DNA of 64,000 nucleotides from Paraburkholderia xenovorans LB400 (GCF_000013645.1 NC_007953.1:1240001-1304000); one strand, 5' to 3'; positions 25,533 through 33,531 are shown, counted from the stretch's first letter. Numbers and translations: made by a program. The notes: generated by a model not told the origin, from the letters alone.

Positions 25533-25984
25533 CACTACGGCCAGGCGACACGTTGGTCGTTTGGAAACTGGATCGGCTCGGGCGCGACCTGCGCCATCTG
25601 ATCAATACCGTCCATGACCTGACCGGACGCGGCATCGGCCTCAAGGTGCTGACCGGGCACGGCGCGGCCATTGACACCACGACCGCCGCCGGCAAGCTGG
25701 TCTTCGGTATCTTCGCCGCGCTGGCCGAGTTCGAGCGCGAGTTGATCGCCGAGCGCACCGTGGCGGGCCTGGCCTCAGCACGGGCACGCGGCCGGAAAGG
25801 CGGCCGGCCGTTCAAGATGACCGCCGCCAAGCTGCGGCTGGCGATGGCGGCAATGGGGCAGTCAGAGACCAAGGTCGGCGACCTGTGCCAGGAACTTGGC
25901 ATCACGCGGCAGACCCTGTATCGGCATATTTCACCCAAGGGCGAGCTACGTCCAGATGGCGAGAAGCTACTCAGCCGAATTTGA
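25533..25984 (+). pseudogene. Serine resolvase (TniR type), N-terminally truncated
   Basis: About 150 codons remain, from ALRPGDTLVVWKLDRLGRDL through the AEFERELIAERT helix to a C-terminal helix-turn-helix (VGDLCQELGITRQTLYRH). The first ~55 residues, including the catalytic serine of the YxRVS motif, are replaced by DUF932 sequence, so it should be inactive. The frame is open further upstream, but that part is not resolvase. Convergent orientation to mer matches tniR of Tn5053-type transposons. Confidence 0.85.
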
Positions 25985-26022
25985 TGCCGACATGAGGCGA
26001 CGTAGCGAAAGCGTGGTTTGTC

Positions 26023-26226
26023 TCAATTTGACGGCGGCGAACCGCAAGCGTTCGGTTCGCCGCTCGTTTCGGTCGCAGTGCTGGCCCGCGCCTGGAAACG
26101 TTGATAACACTCCAGCCCGCAGAAGTGCTCGACGTACTCCGCGCCTTCCGGTGTGAAGGCGGCATCGAGCGGAATTTCCTTGCAGCACACGCAGCAACTG
26201 GTGGCGGTCGGATCATTTGCATTCAT
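26023..26226 (-). CDS. DUF3330 small Cys-rich protein of mer transposons
   Basis: The 67-residue protein MNANDPTATSCCVCCKEIPL contains a CCVCC cluster and a second Cys pair (FCGLECYQRF), suggesting metal binding. It is a frequent companion of mer operons in Tn21/Tn501/Tn5053 relatives; its function is not established. It lies 132 bp downstream of merE on the same strand. Confidence 0.75.
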   Translation of the reverse strand: MNANDPTATSCCVCCKEIPLDAAFTPEGAEYVEHFCGLECYQRFQARASTATETSGEPNACGSPPSN

Positions 26227-26343
26227 GGTGGCACCCCTCCATTGACTGACGAAGACGGCGAATGCCGCCGCCGGCATCGGCTTTGCGAACAGAAAGCCTT
26301 GCCCGCGCTCGAACGCTTGGGCCCTCCGCCGTAGTCCATCCAT
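26227..26343 (-). pseudogene. Urf2 (EAL-domain) remnant
   Basis: In frame with and just before the DUF3330 start, about 39 codons read FERGQGFLFAKPMPAAAFAVF. This resembles the end of the EAL-domain protein Urf2 found downstream of merE in Tn501/Tn21. The remainder of Urf2 between merE and this stretch is deleted. Confidence 0.5.
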
Positions 26344-26358
26344 CCGGCCGGGAAGCGC

Positions 26359-26595
26359 TCATGATCTTTCCCTGAATGCCCGCAACGCCCGCGCCAGTGA
26401 CAGAAGAAACAGGCCGGTCAAACCGAGCGCCGTGATGACCCAATACTCGACAAGGAATGCACCGGCGGTTGTGCCGGCCAGCACGGCAGCGAGGATGGAC
26501 AGGTGGCAGGGGCAAGTCAGCACGGCCAGCGTGCCCCACAGGTAGCCGGTGAACGGTTTGTGCGTCTCGGCCGGCATGCGCTCGGGGCTGTTCAT
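26359..26595 (-). CDS. merE: MerE, broad mercury transporter
   Basis: The 78-residue protein has two predicted transmembrane segments and the vicinal Cys-Pro-Cys motif LTCPCHLSILAAVL near residue 30, diagnostic of MerE. It is thought to carry Hg(II) and organomercury across the inner membrane. Its ATG overlaps merD by 4 bp; it is the last canonical gene of the mer operon. Confidence 0.93.
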   Translation of the reverse strand: MNSPERMPAETHKPFTGYLWGTLAVLTCPCHLSILAAVLAGTTAGAFLVEYWVITALGLTGLFLLSLARALRAFRERS

Positions 26596-26957
26596 GGCAA
26601 ACTCTCCGCATGCTGTGCCGGCGCGGTCGGCATGGCGGCCAACTGCACTTCCAGATTGGCCAACGCTTCGCGCCGGCGTTCGACGAACTGACGCAGCACA
26701 GCAAGCTGCGCGGCAGTTTCATCGCAGTTCGCCGCATCCAGCGCCCGGCACAGCCGCGCCAATGCGCCGAGGCCGATGCCCGCCTCGAAGGCGGCCCGCA
26801 CGAAGCACAGTCGCTGCAAGGCGGCGTCATCGAACAGGCCGTAGCCACCCGTGGTGCAGGCGACTGGCCGCAGCAATCCACGCAGCAGGTAATCGCGCAC
26901 GATATGCACACTCACCCCGGCATCAAAGGCCAACCGGGACACCGTGTAGGCGTTCAT
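26592..26957 (-). CDS. merD: MerD, co-regulator of the mer operon
   Basis: This 121-residue MerR-like protein has an N-terminal helix-turn-helix (YTVSRLAFDAGVSVHIVRDY) and a LLRPV-TTGGYGLFDD wing, but lacks the MerR mercury-binding cysteines. It antagonises MerR after induction. ATG 26957 follows AGGAGGTG. It begins 18 bp after merA and overlaps merE. Confidence 0.93.
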   Translation of the reverse strand: MNAYTVSRLAFDAGVSVHIVRDYLLRGLLRPVACTTGGYGLFDDAALQRLCFVRAAFEAGIGLGALARLCRALDAANCDETAAQLAVLRQFVERRREALANLEVQLAAMPTAPAQHAESLP

Positions 26958-26974
26958 CGAACACCTCCTTTTCC

Positions 26975-28660
26975 TCATCCGGCACAACACGAAAGCTGCT
27001 TCACGTCCTTGCTGAAGGTCTGCGCCGCGAGCTTCAACCCCTCGACCATCGTCAGGTAGGGGAACAACTGGTCGGCCAGTTCCTGCACCGTCATGCGGTT
27101 GCGAATGGCGAGAACAGCCGTCTGGATCAATTCGCCGGCTTCCGGGGCGACGACCTGCACGCCGATGAGCCGTCCGCTACCTTCCTCGATGACCAGCTTG
27201 ATAAAGCCGCGTGTGTCGAAGTTGGCAAGCGCACGCGGCACGTTGTCGAGCGTGAGCGTGCGACTGTCGGTTTCGATCCCGTCGTGATGCGCTTCCGCTT
27301 CGCTGTAGCCCACGGTTGCTACTTGCGGATCGGTGAACACCACGGCCGGCATCGCGGTTAGATTGATGGCAGCATCCCCTCCGGTCATGTTGATCGCGGC
27401 ACGGGTGCCGGCCGCTGCCGCCACATAGACGAATTGTGGCTGGTCCGTGCAGTCGCCGGCCGCGTAAATGTGTGGCGTGCTGGTGCGCATGCCCTTGTCG
27501 ATGACGATGGCACCCTGCGCATTGACGGTGACTCCCGCCGCGTCGAGTGCCAGGCTGCGCGTGTTCGGTGTCCGTCCGGTAGCGACCAGCAGCTTGTCGG
27601 CACGTACTTCACCGTGTCCCGTGGTCAGCACGAATTCGCCGTTCACATGCGCGACCTGGCTGGCTTGCGTGTGTTCCAGTACCTTGATCCCTTCGGCACG
27701 GAAGGCCGCTGTGACGGCCTCGCCGATGGACGGGTCGTCGCGGAAGAACAGCGTGTTGCGAGCTAGGATCGTGACCTGGCTGCCCAGCCGGGCGAAGGCT
27801 TGCGCCAGTTCCAGCGCGACCACCGACGAGCCGATCACGGCTAGGCGTTCGGGAAGGGTGTCGCTGACCAGGGCCTCGGTCGAAGTCCAGTAGGGTGACT
27901 CTTTCAGGCCCGGAATCGGCGGCACGGCCGGGCTGGCACCCGTGGCGACTAAGCAGCGGTCGAAAGCTACCACGCGCTCGCCACCATCGTTTAAACGGAC
28001 GACCAGGCTCTGCTCATCCTTGAAACGCGCCTCACCATGTACAACGGTGATGGCCGGGTTGCCGTCCAGAATGCCTTCGTACTTGGCATGGCGCAGTTCT
28101 TCGACGCGCGCCTGCTGCTGGGCCAGTAGTTTGCTGCGGTCAATCGCAGGCACAGTCGCCGCGATACCGCCGTCGAACGGACTTTCCCGACGTAAATGGG
28201 CGATGTGGGCGGCGCGAATCATGATCTTGGACGGCACGCAGCCGACGTTGACGCAGGTGCCGCCGATGGTGCCGCGCTCGATCAGCGAGACGTGCGCGCC
28301 TTGCTCGACGGCCTTCAGTGCTGCCGCCATTGCCGCGCCACCGCTACCAATGACGACGACCTGCAACGGGCGTTCGTTGCCACTGGGCTTATCAGCGGCC
28401 CCTATCCAGCCGCGCATCTTGTCGAGCAGGCCGGCGCGGTTGTCCGTCGGTGGCGCATCGGCAAGCGTTGCCTCGTAGCCCAGTCCGGCCACGGCGGTAG
28501 TCAGCGCATCCGATGACGTGCCCGCCTCAATGGCGAGTTGCGCTGTGCCCTTCGGATAGGACACCAGCGCCGATTGCACGCCGGGCACTTTCTCCAAGGC
28601 TTCCTTGACGTGAGCCGCGCACGAGTCGCAGGTCATCCCGGTGATTTTCAGGGTGGTCAT
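26975..28660 (-). CDS. merA: Mercuric ion reductase
   Basis: MerA reduces Hg(II) to volatile Hg(0) with NADPH and FAD. It has 561 residues, the Tn501 length. The N-terminal heavy-metal domain carries GMTCDSC (Cys11/Cys14), and the pyridine-nucleotide disulfide oxidoreductase core has redox pair GGTCVNVGCVPSK (Cys136/Cys141). A C-terminal dimerisation domain ends in the substrate-binding Cys558-Cys559. All catalytic cysteines are present, so mercury resistance should be functional. Confidence 0.97.
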   Translation of the reverse strand: MTTLKITGMTCDSCAAHVKEALEKVPGVQSALVSYPKGTAQLAIEAGTSSDALTTAVAGLGYEATLADAPPTDNRAGLLDKMRGWIGAADKPSGNERPLQVVVIGSGGAAMAAALKAVEQGAHVSLIERGTIGGTCVNVGCVPSKIMIRAAHIAHLRRESPFDGGIAATVPAIDRSKLLAQQQARVEELRHAKYEGILDGNPAITVVHGEARFKDEQSLVVRLNDGGERVVAFDRCLVATGASPAVPPIPGLKESPYWTSTEALVSDTLPERLAVIGSSVVALELAQAFARLGSQVTILARNTLFFRDDPSIGEAVTAAFRAEGIKVLEHTQASQVAHVNGEFVLTTGHGEVRADKLLVATGRTPNTRSLALDAAGVTVNAQGAIVIDKGMRTSTPHIYAAGDCTDQPQFVYVAAAAGTRAAINMTGGDAAINLTAMPAVVFTDPQVATVGYSEAEAHHDGIETDSRTLTLDNVPRALANFDTRGFIKLVIEEGSGRLIGVQVVAPEAGELIQTAVLAIRNRMTVQELADQLFPYLTMVEGLKLAAQTFSKDVKQLSCCAG

Positions 28661-28698
28661 GTATTTTTCCTTTTCTGTGGTGGCTACGGCTGTTGCCG

Positions 28699-29124
28699 TC
28701 AGCCACGTTGTTCTGGCAATTCACAGCTGTCCGGCCCGCAGCGGCGATGTGCTGGCGAGATGAAATCCCAGACCGACACCCCAACCATCAAGGCCAGGCC
28801 GACATAGAGCAGTCCACCGCTCTGCCAGCCGTAAGCCCGCATTAAAAACACCGCTGCCAGCACCAAGATCGGGCCTATCGTGCCGAGCGCCGTGCGTCGC
28901 CACTGTCGATGATTGAGCCAAGCGATAGCATTGGCGAGTAACGCGATGCCGGCGAACATCGGCAGCAGGATGCCAATGAATAGCCCCTCGTACTGGCTCA
29001 AGAAGCCCAGTCCGATGGCCGCGCCAAAGCTGGCGATGGCAGGAAAACAGGCGGCGCAGCCCATCGCGGAAACGACGCTGCCGAGCGCGCCGGTTTTGCC
29101 AGCGATGCGCGTGATGAGTCCCAT
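28699..29124 (-). CDS. merC: MerC inner-membrane mercury uptake protein
   Basis: This 141-residue four-helix membrane protein begins MGLITRIAGKTGALGSVVSAMGCAACFPAIAS, with the Cys pair GCAAC in the first helix and cysteines near the C-terminus (RRCGPDSCEL). It is characteristic of Tn21-type operons. Tn5053 itself carries merF, so merC here marks an alternative mer module in this backbone. Confidence 0.93.
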   Translation of the reverse strand: MGLITRIAGKTGALGSVVSAMGCAACFPAIASFGAAIGLGFLSQYEGLFIGILLPMFAGIALLANAIAWLNHRQWRRTALGTIGPILVLAAVFLMRAYGWQSGGLLYVGLALMVGVSVWDFISPAHRRCGPDSCELPEQRG

Positions 29125-29151
29125 GTGTCGCTCCCGAGTTCGGTTAACGGA

Positions 29152-29427
29152 TCAGCGTTTGAGGCTGGACGGATAGCCCGCGTCCTCGGTCGCCTTGGTC
29201 AACTTCTGGACGTTGGTCTTGGCATCGTCGAAGGTGACGACGGCCTGGCGCTTGTCGAAACTTACGTCGGTCTTGCTCACGCCCTCAACCTTGGAAAGCG
29301 CGTGCTTGACAGTGATCGGGCAAGAGGCGCAGGTCATGCCAGGCACGGACAGCGTGACGGTCTGAGTGGCGGCGAACACGGGGGCAACGAAAGCGGCGAG
29401 AGCGAGGGAGGCAAACAGCTTTTTCAT
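29152..29427 (-). CDS. merP: MerP periplasmic mercury-binding protein
   Basis: The 91-residue precursor has a signal peptide cleaved after VFA (residue 19) and a heavy-metal-associated domain with GMTCASC (Cys33/Cys36). It binds Hg(II) in the periplasm and hands it to MerT. It lies 13 bp after merT. Confidence 0.96.
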   Translation of the reverse strand: MKKLFASLALAAFVAPVFAATQTVTLSVPGMTCASCPITVKHALSKVEGVSKTDVSFDKRQAVVTFDDAKTNVQKLTKATEDAGYPSSLKR

Positions 29428-29440
29428 GATGAACTCCTGA

Positions 29441-29791
29441 TTAGTAGAAAAATGGCATGACGTAGGGAAAACCAAGCGCGACCAAGACCAACACGGCGAC
29501 GAACCAGAAAATGAGCTTGTAGGTGGTGCGCACTTGCGGAATCGCGCACACCTCGCCCGGCTTGCAGGCTGCGGTCGGTCGGACGATGCGCCGCCAGGCA
29601 AAGAACAGTGCAACCAGCGCCGCGCCGATGAAGATCGGCCGATACGGCTCCAATACCGTCAGGTTGCCGATCCAAGCGCCGCTGAACCCCAAGGTGACCA
29701 GAACCAGCGGCCCCAGGCAGCAGGCCGAGGCGAGGATGGCAGCCAGCCCGCCGGCGAAGAGCGCCCCGCGCCCGTTTTGTGGTTCAGACAT
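29441..29791 (-). CDS. merT: MerT mercuric transport protein
   Basis: This 116-residue inner-membrane protein has three transmembrane helices. The first holds the vicinal Cys24-Cys25 (ASACCLGP), and a cytoplasmic loop carries a second pair (AACKPGEVCAI). It imports Hg(II) for reduction by MerA. It is the first gene downstream of the mer promoter. Confidence 0.96.
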   Translation of the reverse strand: MSEPQNGRGALFAGGLAAILASACCLGPLVLVTLGFSGAWIGNLTVLEPYRPIFIGAALVALFFAWRRIVRPTAACKPGEVCAIPQVRTTYKLIFWFVAVLVLVALGFPYVMPFFY

Positions 29792-29826
29792 GCGCGTGTC
29801 CTTTCGAATTTAAATTGGATAGCGTA

Positions 29827-29857
29827 ACCTTACTTCCGTAGTCATGTACGGAGTCAA
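29827..29857 (-). promoter_or_regulatory. merTPCADE promoter and MerR operator
   Basis: On the minus strand a -35 TTGACT (29852-29857) and -10 TAAGGT (29827-29832) are separated by 19 bp, the overlong spacing that makes MerR-dependent promoters silent until MerR-Hg untwists them. Between them lies the dyad CCGTAC-N4-CTACGG, with one mismatch from the usual GTACGG arm. Confidence 0.92.
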
Positions 29858-29862
29858 GCAAT

Positions 29863-30297
29863 ATGGAAAACAATTTGGAAAATCTGACCATCGGCGTTTT
29901 CGCCAAGGCGGCCGGGGTCAACGTAGAGACCATCCGGTTCTATCAGCGCAAGGGCTTGTTGCCGGAGCCGGACAAGCCTTACGGCAGCATCCGCCGCTAT
30001 GGCGAGGCGGATGTAACGCGGGTGCGGTTCGTGAAATCAGCCCAGCGGCTGGGCTTCAGTCTGGATGAAATAGCCGAACTGCTGCGGCTGGAGGATGGCA
30101 CCCATTGCGAGGAAGCCAGTAGTCTGGCCGAGCACAAGCTCAAGGACGTGCGCGAAAAAATGACTGACTTGGCGCGTATGGAGTCGGTGCTTTCCGAACT
30201 TGTGTGTGCCTGCCACCTGCGGCAGGGGAATGTTTCTTGCCCGCTGATTGCTTCACTGCAAGGGAAGAAAGAACCGCGCAGTACCGACGCGGTGTAG
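29863..30297 (+). CDS. merR: MerR mercury-responsive activator/repressor
   Basis: The 144-residue regulator has an N-terminal winged helix-turn-helix (IGVFAKAAGVNVETIRFYQRK), a long dimerisation helix and the three Hg(II)-binding cysteines Cys82, Cys117 and Cys126. It is divergent from merT and sits next to the operator dyad, so it also controls its own expression. All key residues are conserved. Confidence 0.97.
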   Translation: MENNLENLTIGVFAKAAGVNVETIRFYQRKGLLPEPDKPYGSIRRYGEADVTRVRFVKSAQRLGFSLDEIAELLRLEDGTHCEEASSLAEHKLKDVREKMTDLARMESVLSELVCACHLRQGNVSCPLIASLQGKKEPRSTDAV

Positions 30298-30312
30298 CCA
30301 AGGGAACTACGC

Positions 30313-30345
30313 CTAAGCGTGCTTTATTTTCCGTTTTCTGAGGTG
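30313..30345. repeat. Vestigial 38-bp Tn21/Tn501-type terminal repeat
   Basis: The minus strand reads CACCTCAGAAAACGGAAAAT followed by AAAGCACGCTTAG, matching the inner ~33 bp of Tn501/Tn21-like ends. The outermost G run is replaced (GACGT). It is a relic of the older Tn3-family transposon from which the mer module was captured. Confidence 0.75.
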
Positions 30346-30389
30346 ACGTCAACCGTCAGAAAAAACCGTGCGGCCGACTTTTGATAATT

Positions 30390-30414
30390 CGTGCTATCGC
30401 CTTCTGAAAATGAC
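30390..30414. repeat. Tn5053/Tn402-type terminal inverted repeat (IRi)
   Basis: The minus strand begins TGTCATTTTCAGAAGGCGAT and ends AGCAC, matching the 25-bp consensus end except for three or four bases. It defines the outer boundary of the mer transposon at 30414. No matching repeat exists on the left side of the element. Confidence 0.85.
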
Positions 30415-30576
30415 ACCTTCGGCCGCCCCGCCATGATCCCTTATTCGTCTAACGATAGTGGCAAAAAGGACCAATTTTGTCAACTGAATGGTGACGGCAT
30501 TGCCGGGAGACCAACACAAGATGCCGCTTCACTCACCACCAGTTAGGCAGAGGGCCCCTCCTTTCTCGGAAAACAC
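30415..30576. promoter_or_regulatory. Probable res site of the downstream resolvase
   Basis: This 162-bp stretch between the transposon end and the resolvase start is AT-richer than its surroundings and contains dyad-like motifs (e.g. TAACGATAGTGG, ATTTTGTCAACTGAATGGTG). Res sites lie immediately upstream of Tn3-type resolvase genes. Subsites were not resolved by eye. Confidence 0.5.
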
Positions 30577-31128
30577 ATGAAAATCGGTTATGCACGCGTT
30601 TCAACGCACGAACAAAGCCTTGCACTACAACTCGACGCATTGCGTGCGGCAGGCTGCAACAAGTTCTTTACTGATCACGGGGTGTCAGGCACGGTGTTCT
30701 GCCGGCGCGGACTGGATGCCGCGCTCGACGCCGCAAAGGAAGGCGACACACTCGTCGTGTGGCGGCTGGACAGACTGGGGAGGTCGTTGAGCAAGCTGGT
30801 CGATCTGATTACCCATCTTGAGCGGCGCGGCATCGAATTCGTTTCCTTGAACGAATCGATCAACACGAGCTCATCCGGTGGCGTCCTCATCTTCCACATG
30901 ATGGCCGCGCTAGCCGAGTTTGAACGGAATCTGATCAGCGAGCGGACCCGCGCGGGCATAGCGGCCGCCCGCGCCAGGGGCAGCAAACTCGGGAGACGGC
31001 GTGCGCTCTCGGCAACGCAGCGGTCACAGGCACTCGAGCTACTTCGTCACCAGTCGGCCACCGAGGTAGCAACCCGGTTCAATGTCCATCCGCGAACCAT
31101 GTTGCGCCTGAAGGCGGCTGGAGCCTAA
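30577..31128 (+). CDS. Serine recombinase / resolvase (Tn3 resolvase type)
   Basis: This complete 183-residue resolvase has the catalytic serine in MKIGYARVST (Ser9), GDTLVVWRLDRLGRS with catalytic arginines, the AEFERNLISERT extension of helix E, and a C-terminal helix-turn-helix (ATEVATRFNVHPRTMLRLK). It would resolve cointegrates of a Tn3-type element, but no transposase gene accompanies it. The mer transposon end lies 163 bp upstream. Confidence 0.9.
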   Translation: MKIGYARVSTHEQSLALQLDALRAAGCNKFFTDHGVSGTVFCRRGLDAALDAAKEGDTLVVWRLDRLGRSLSKLVDLITHLERRGIEFVSLNESINTSSSGGVLIFHMMAALAEFERNLISERTRAGIAAARARGSKLGRRRALSATQRSQALELLRHQSATEVATRFNVHPRTMLRLKAAGA

Positions 31129-31423
31129 GGTCGGGACGGGCAAGCGGCCGGGTCGCCCGAGCGGCGCGGTGAGTCGTCGTACGGCCAACGACGATCCACG
31201 GCCTGCATCCTGCTGGGCGCTGTCAAGCGTTTCTGGCGGCGGCCCGATTGTGACGCTTGCGCGCCACCCTGCCGGGCTGCCTGCCGGATACGCGTCGAAT
31301 GTCGTATCGGGCGGGCGGTCCGCGACCCCCAGACCGGCATCTCCGGCGCCTGTCGAGCGCCCTGCGCATCGACCTCTGTGGCATCTGGGCATTTCAATCT
31401 CGACTCACGCCACGCCGGTCCAG
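31129..31423. other. Intergenic stretch without recognisable gene
   Basis: These 295 GC-rich bases lie between the resolvase and the convergent SET-domain gene. Open frames exist on both strands, but none resembles a known family. The switch from transposon-borne sequence to resident-replicon sequence probably lies here. Confidence 0.5.
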
Positions 31424-31864
31424 TCACGCGGCATCCGCCAACATCGACTGGCGGCATCCCGGAGCGGCACACCGGCAGGCGTACTGACGTCGAATGTCGT
31501 CGTCCACGGGATCATCAACGGTCAGCAGGTATTCAATGAAGAGTTCTTCTCCGGCCTCGATTGGCCTGAGCGTGTGGATGAAGATGCGTCCAGCGTCCTC
31601 GATGGTTTCGCAGTTGGGCTCACACGCGTGGTTCAGCCATCGCGCGCTATTGCCGCCGCGGCTGCCGTCGATCACGCGTCCGTCCGACAGGCCGAAAAGA
31701 AACGTATGCCCGGCGACGCCTTCGCGCCGATGCCGACGCACGGCCTCCCGCCACGCCATGATTTCACCCTTATATTCGAGCACGCGCTCGCCCGCTGCGA
31801 GCGGCCGCATCGCGAACACGCCTTTCCCATGAATTGACGAACGCCGGACAATCACGCGTCGCAT
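31424..31864 (-). CDS. SET-domain protein (putative protein-lysine methyltransferase)
   Basis: The 146-residue protein is almost only a SET domain: an RRSSIHGKGVFAMRPLAAGE start, NSARWLNHACEPNCE (the NHxCxPN cofactor/pseudoknot motif) and GEELFIEYL. A post-SET-like cysteine cluster follows (YACRCAAPGCRQS). These motifs bind S-adenosylmethionine and zinc. ATG 31864 follows AGGAGAACAG. Bacterial members are found scattered in proteobacteria; the target protein is unknown. Confidence 0.88.
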   Translation of the reverse strand: MRRVIVRRSSIHGKGVFAMRPLAAGERVLEYKGEIMAWREAVRRHRREGVAGHTFLFGLSDGRVIDGSRGGNSARWLNHACEPNCETIEDAGRIFIHTLRPIEAGEELFIEYLLTVDDPVDDDIRRQYACRCAAPGCRQSMLADAA

Positions 31865-32059
31865 ACTGTTCTCCTGATTGATATGCGCGCCAGTATAAAA
31901 GCGGCAAATTTCCGCATCCACCGCTTCGTGATGGGCGTGTCCACAAACCGGGGGCGCCAATCTGCTGGGGACTGGGGGCGGGGCTCCCTATCGGAACCCC
32001 CACGGCATACTCGCCGCGCTGCGGTATGGCAACGCAAAGCCACTGAGATCAGCCTGGTG

Positions 32060-32230
32060 CCGAAAATTGTCGTGAGCGAATTGTTCGTGCTCGCGGATCT
32101 TTGTCGTGCGGCCTGGGCGTCGCAGTATTGCCGATGTACGCGGTAACGTCTGCGTTAGCGGATGGCGGCCTGGTCGGCCGCCGCTCCCGCGCTCCCGTTT
32201 TCCCGAACCGGATGGGTTTGCCGCGTAGGC
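32060..32230 (+). pseudogene. LysR-family regulator, C-terminal remnant with frameshift
   Basis: Reading VSELFVLADLCRA and then, one base shifted, GLGVAVLPMYAVTSALADGG gives the end of a LysR effector-binding domain. The AGLGVAVLPxYAV pattern before a short tail is typical. A single missing G after position ~32112 explains the shift. No DNA-binding domain is nearby, so it is a degraded fragment. The rest of 31865-32369 holds no recognisable gene. Confidence 0.45.
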
Positions 32231-32369
32231 GATGAGGATGGCGGCCGTCGGGAAACACGCCCGCCGCCTGACGGGTTTCAAGGGCCGCGGGCGCAGTGGG
32301 AACCCGCTGTGCGTGAGTCGCGCTGAGCAGCTTCCTCAGGTAGCGTTCACAAGGAATCACGAAGAGGAA

Positions 32370-33500
32370 TCACGAAGACTTCGCGTCTCCGGCATCGCGC
32401 GAAGCACACCAACGCCGTCCCGTCTTCGGCGCAGCGAGGGTCTCGACGGCGCGGCGCCACCAGAGTTCGCCGCGATGCGGCGCGCCCAGATCCAGCCGCT
32501 CGCCTATCCGGGGCGTCGACAGCGCGACCCCGCGCGCGAGCGCCAGCCCCGTCACTCTTTCGAACGGCTCATGCCAGCGGTGCATCGCGAGATCGAAGGT
32601 GCCGTTGTGAACCGGCACGAGCCAACGGCCGCGCAGATCGATGTGCGCCTGCACGGTCTCTTCAGGCTGCATGTGAACGTACGGCCATTGCGCGTCGTAC
32701 GCGCCCGTCTCGACCAGCGTGACGTCGAACGGCCCAAGGCGCTCGCCGATCGTCCGGAAGCCGTCGAAGTAGCCGGTGTCGCCACTGAAGAACACGCGCA
32801 GATCGTCGTCGACGATCACCCACGACACCCACAACGTGCTGTTGCCGTCGCACAGACTGCGGCCGGAAAAATGCTGCGCGGGCGTAGCGGTGAACTGCAT
32901 GCCGTCCAGTTCGGTGCCTTGCCACCAGTCGAACTGCCGCACCTTCGAAGCGTCGATGCCCCATTCGATCAACCGGTCGCCGACGCCGAGCGGTGTCAGA
33001 AACACGCCGGTGCTCCGCGCAAGCGCGAGCACGGTTTCGCGGTCGAGGTGGTCGTAATGATCGTGCGACAGGATCACGCCTCGCAGCGGCGGCAAATCGG
33101 CGAGCGCGATCGGCGGAGCATGAAAGCGCCTGGGGCCGAGATGGCGAAACGGTGACGCACGCTCCGCGAACACGGGATCGGTCAGCCAGTACTGGCCGCG
33201 CAGCTTCAGCAGCATCGTCGAATGACCGAGCCGGTAGAGGCTGCGGTCGGGTGCCGCGTCGAGCTGCGCACGCGTCAGCGCATCGACCGGCAACGTCCTG
33301 GCCGGCGCGGTGCCGGGTGGCTTGTTGAACAATACGTTCCACGCAATGCCGAGCGTCTTGCGCAAGCCTTCGGCGGGACGTGGCGTGACGTTGCGAAAGC
33401 GTTCGCCGTCATGCTGCGGCGAGAGGCGGAACAATGCGCGTCCGCGTCGCGCGGCGGTGACGCCAAGCACGCGGCTGACAAGAGCGGGAATCGACGTCAT
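32370..33500 (-). CDS. Metallo-beta-lactamase-fold hydrolase (NAPE-PLD/UlaG-like)
   Basis: The 376-residue protein carries the metal-binding motif SHDHYDHLD (HxHxDH) near residue 170, plus DNSTLWVS-type and FFSGDTGYFDGF segments and a C-terminal HNGTFDLAMHRWHEP. It resembles the family of N-acylphosphatidylethanolamine phospholipase D-like and RomA-like hydrolases. ATG 33500 is chosen because the open frame upstream runs antisense through the tetR gene and has no homology. It is divergent from tetR across an 87-bp gap with a candidate operator, so it is probably TetR-controlled. Confidence 0.85.
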   Translation of the reverse strand: MTSIPALVSRVLGVTAARRGRALFRLSPQHDGERFRNVTPRPAEGLRKTLGIAWNVLFNKPPGTAPARTLPVDALTRAQLDAAPDRSLYRLGHSTMLLKLRGQYWLTDPVFAERASPFRHLGPRRFHAPPIALADLPPLRGVILSHDHYDHLDRETVLALARSTGVFLTPLGVGDRLIEWGIDASKVRQFDWWQGTELDGMQFTATPAQHFSGRSLCDGNSTLWVSWVIVDDDLRVFFSGDTGYFDGFRTIGERLGPFDVTLVETGAYDAQWPYVHMQPEETVQAHIDLRGRWLVPVHNGTFDLAMHRWHEPFERVTGLALARGVALSTPRIGERLDLGAPHRGELWWRRAVETLAAPKTGRRWCASRDAGDAKSS

Positions 33501-33531
33501 GAAGTGGGGCCGTCCACAGGAAAATATACAC

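Larger units (their letters stand above)
25533..30414. mobile_element. Truncated Tn5053/Tn402-family mercury transposon
   Basis: The right end is a 25-bp terminal repeat at 30390-30414 (outer bases TGTCATTTTCAGAAGGCGAT on the minus strand), close to the Tn5053/Tn402 end. Inside are merR divergent from merT-P-C-A-D-E, a DUF3330 gene and a convergent resolvase gene, the order expected for Tn5053 (mer, then tniR). The left side stops inside tniR at 25533; tniQ, tniB, tniA and the other terminal repeat are gone. The element cannot move on its own. Confidence 0.85.

Noticed and set aside
24754..25938. 394-codon minus-strand frame across the ICE leader and tniR remnant
   Set aside because: No recognisable domain; it runs antisense through real resolvase and DUF932 sequence.
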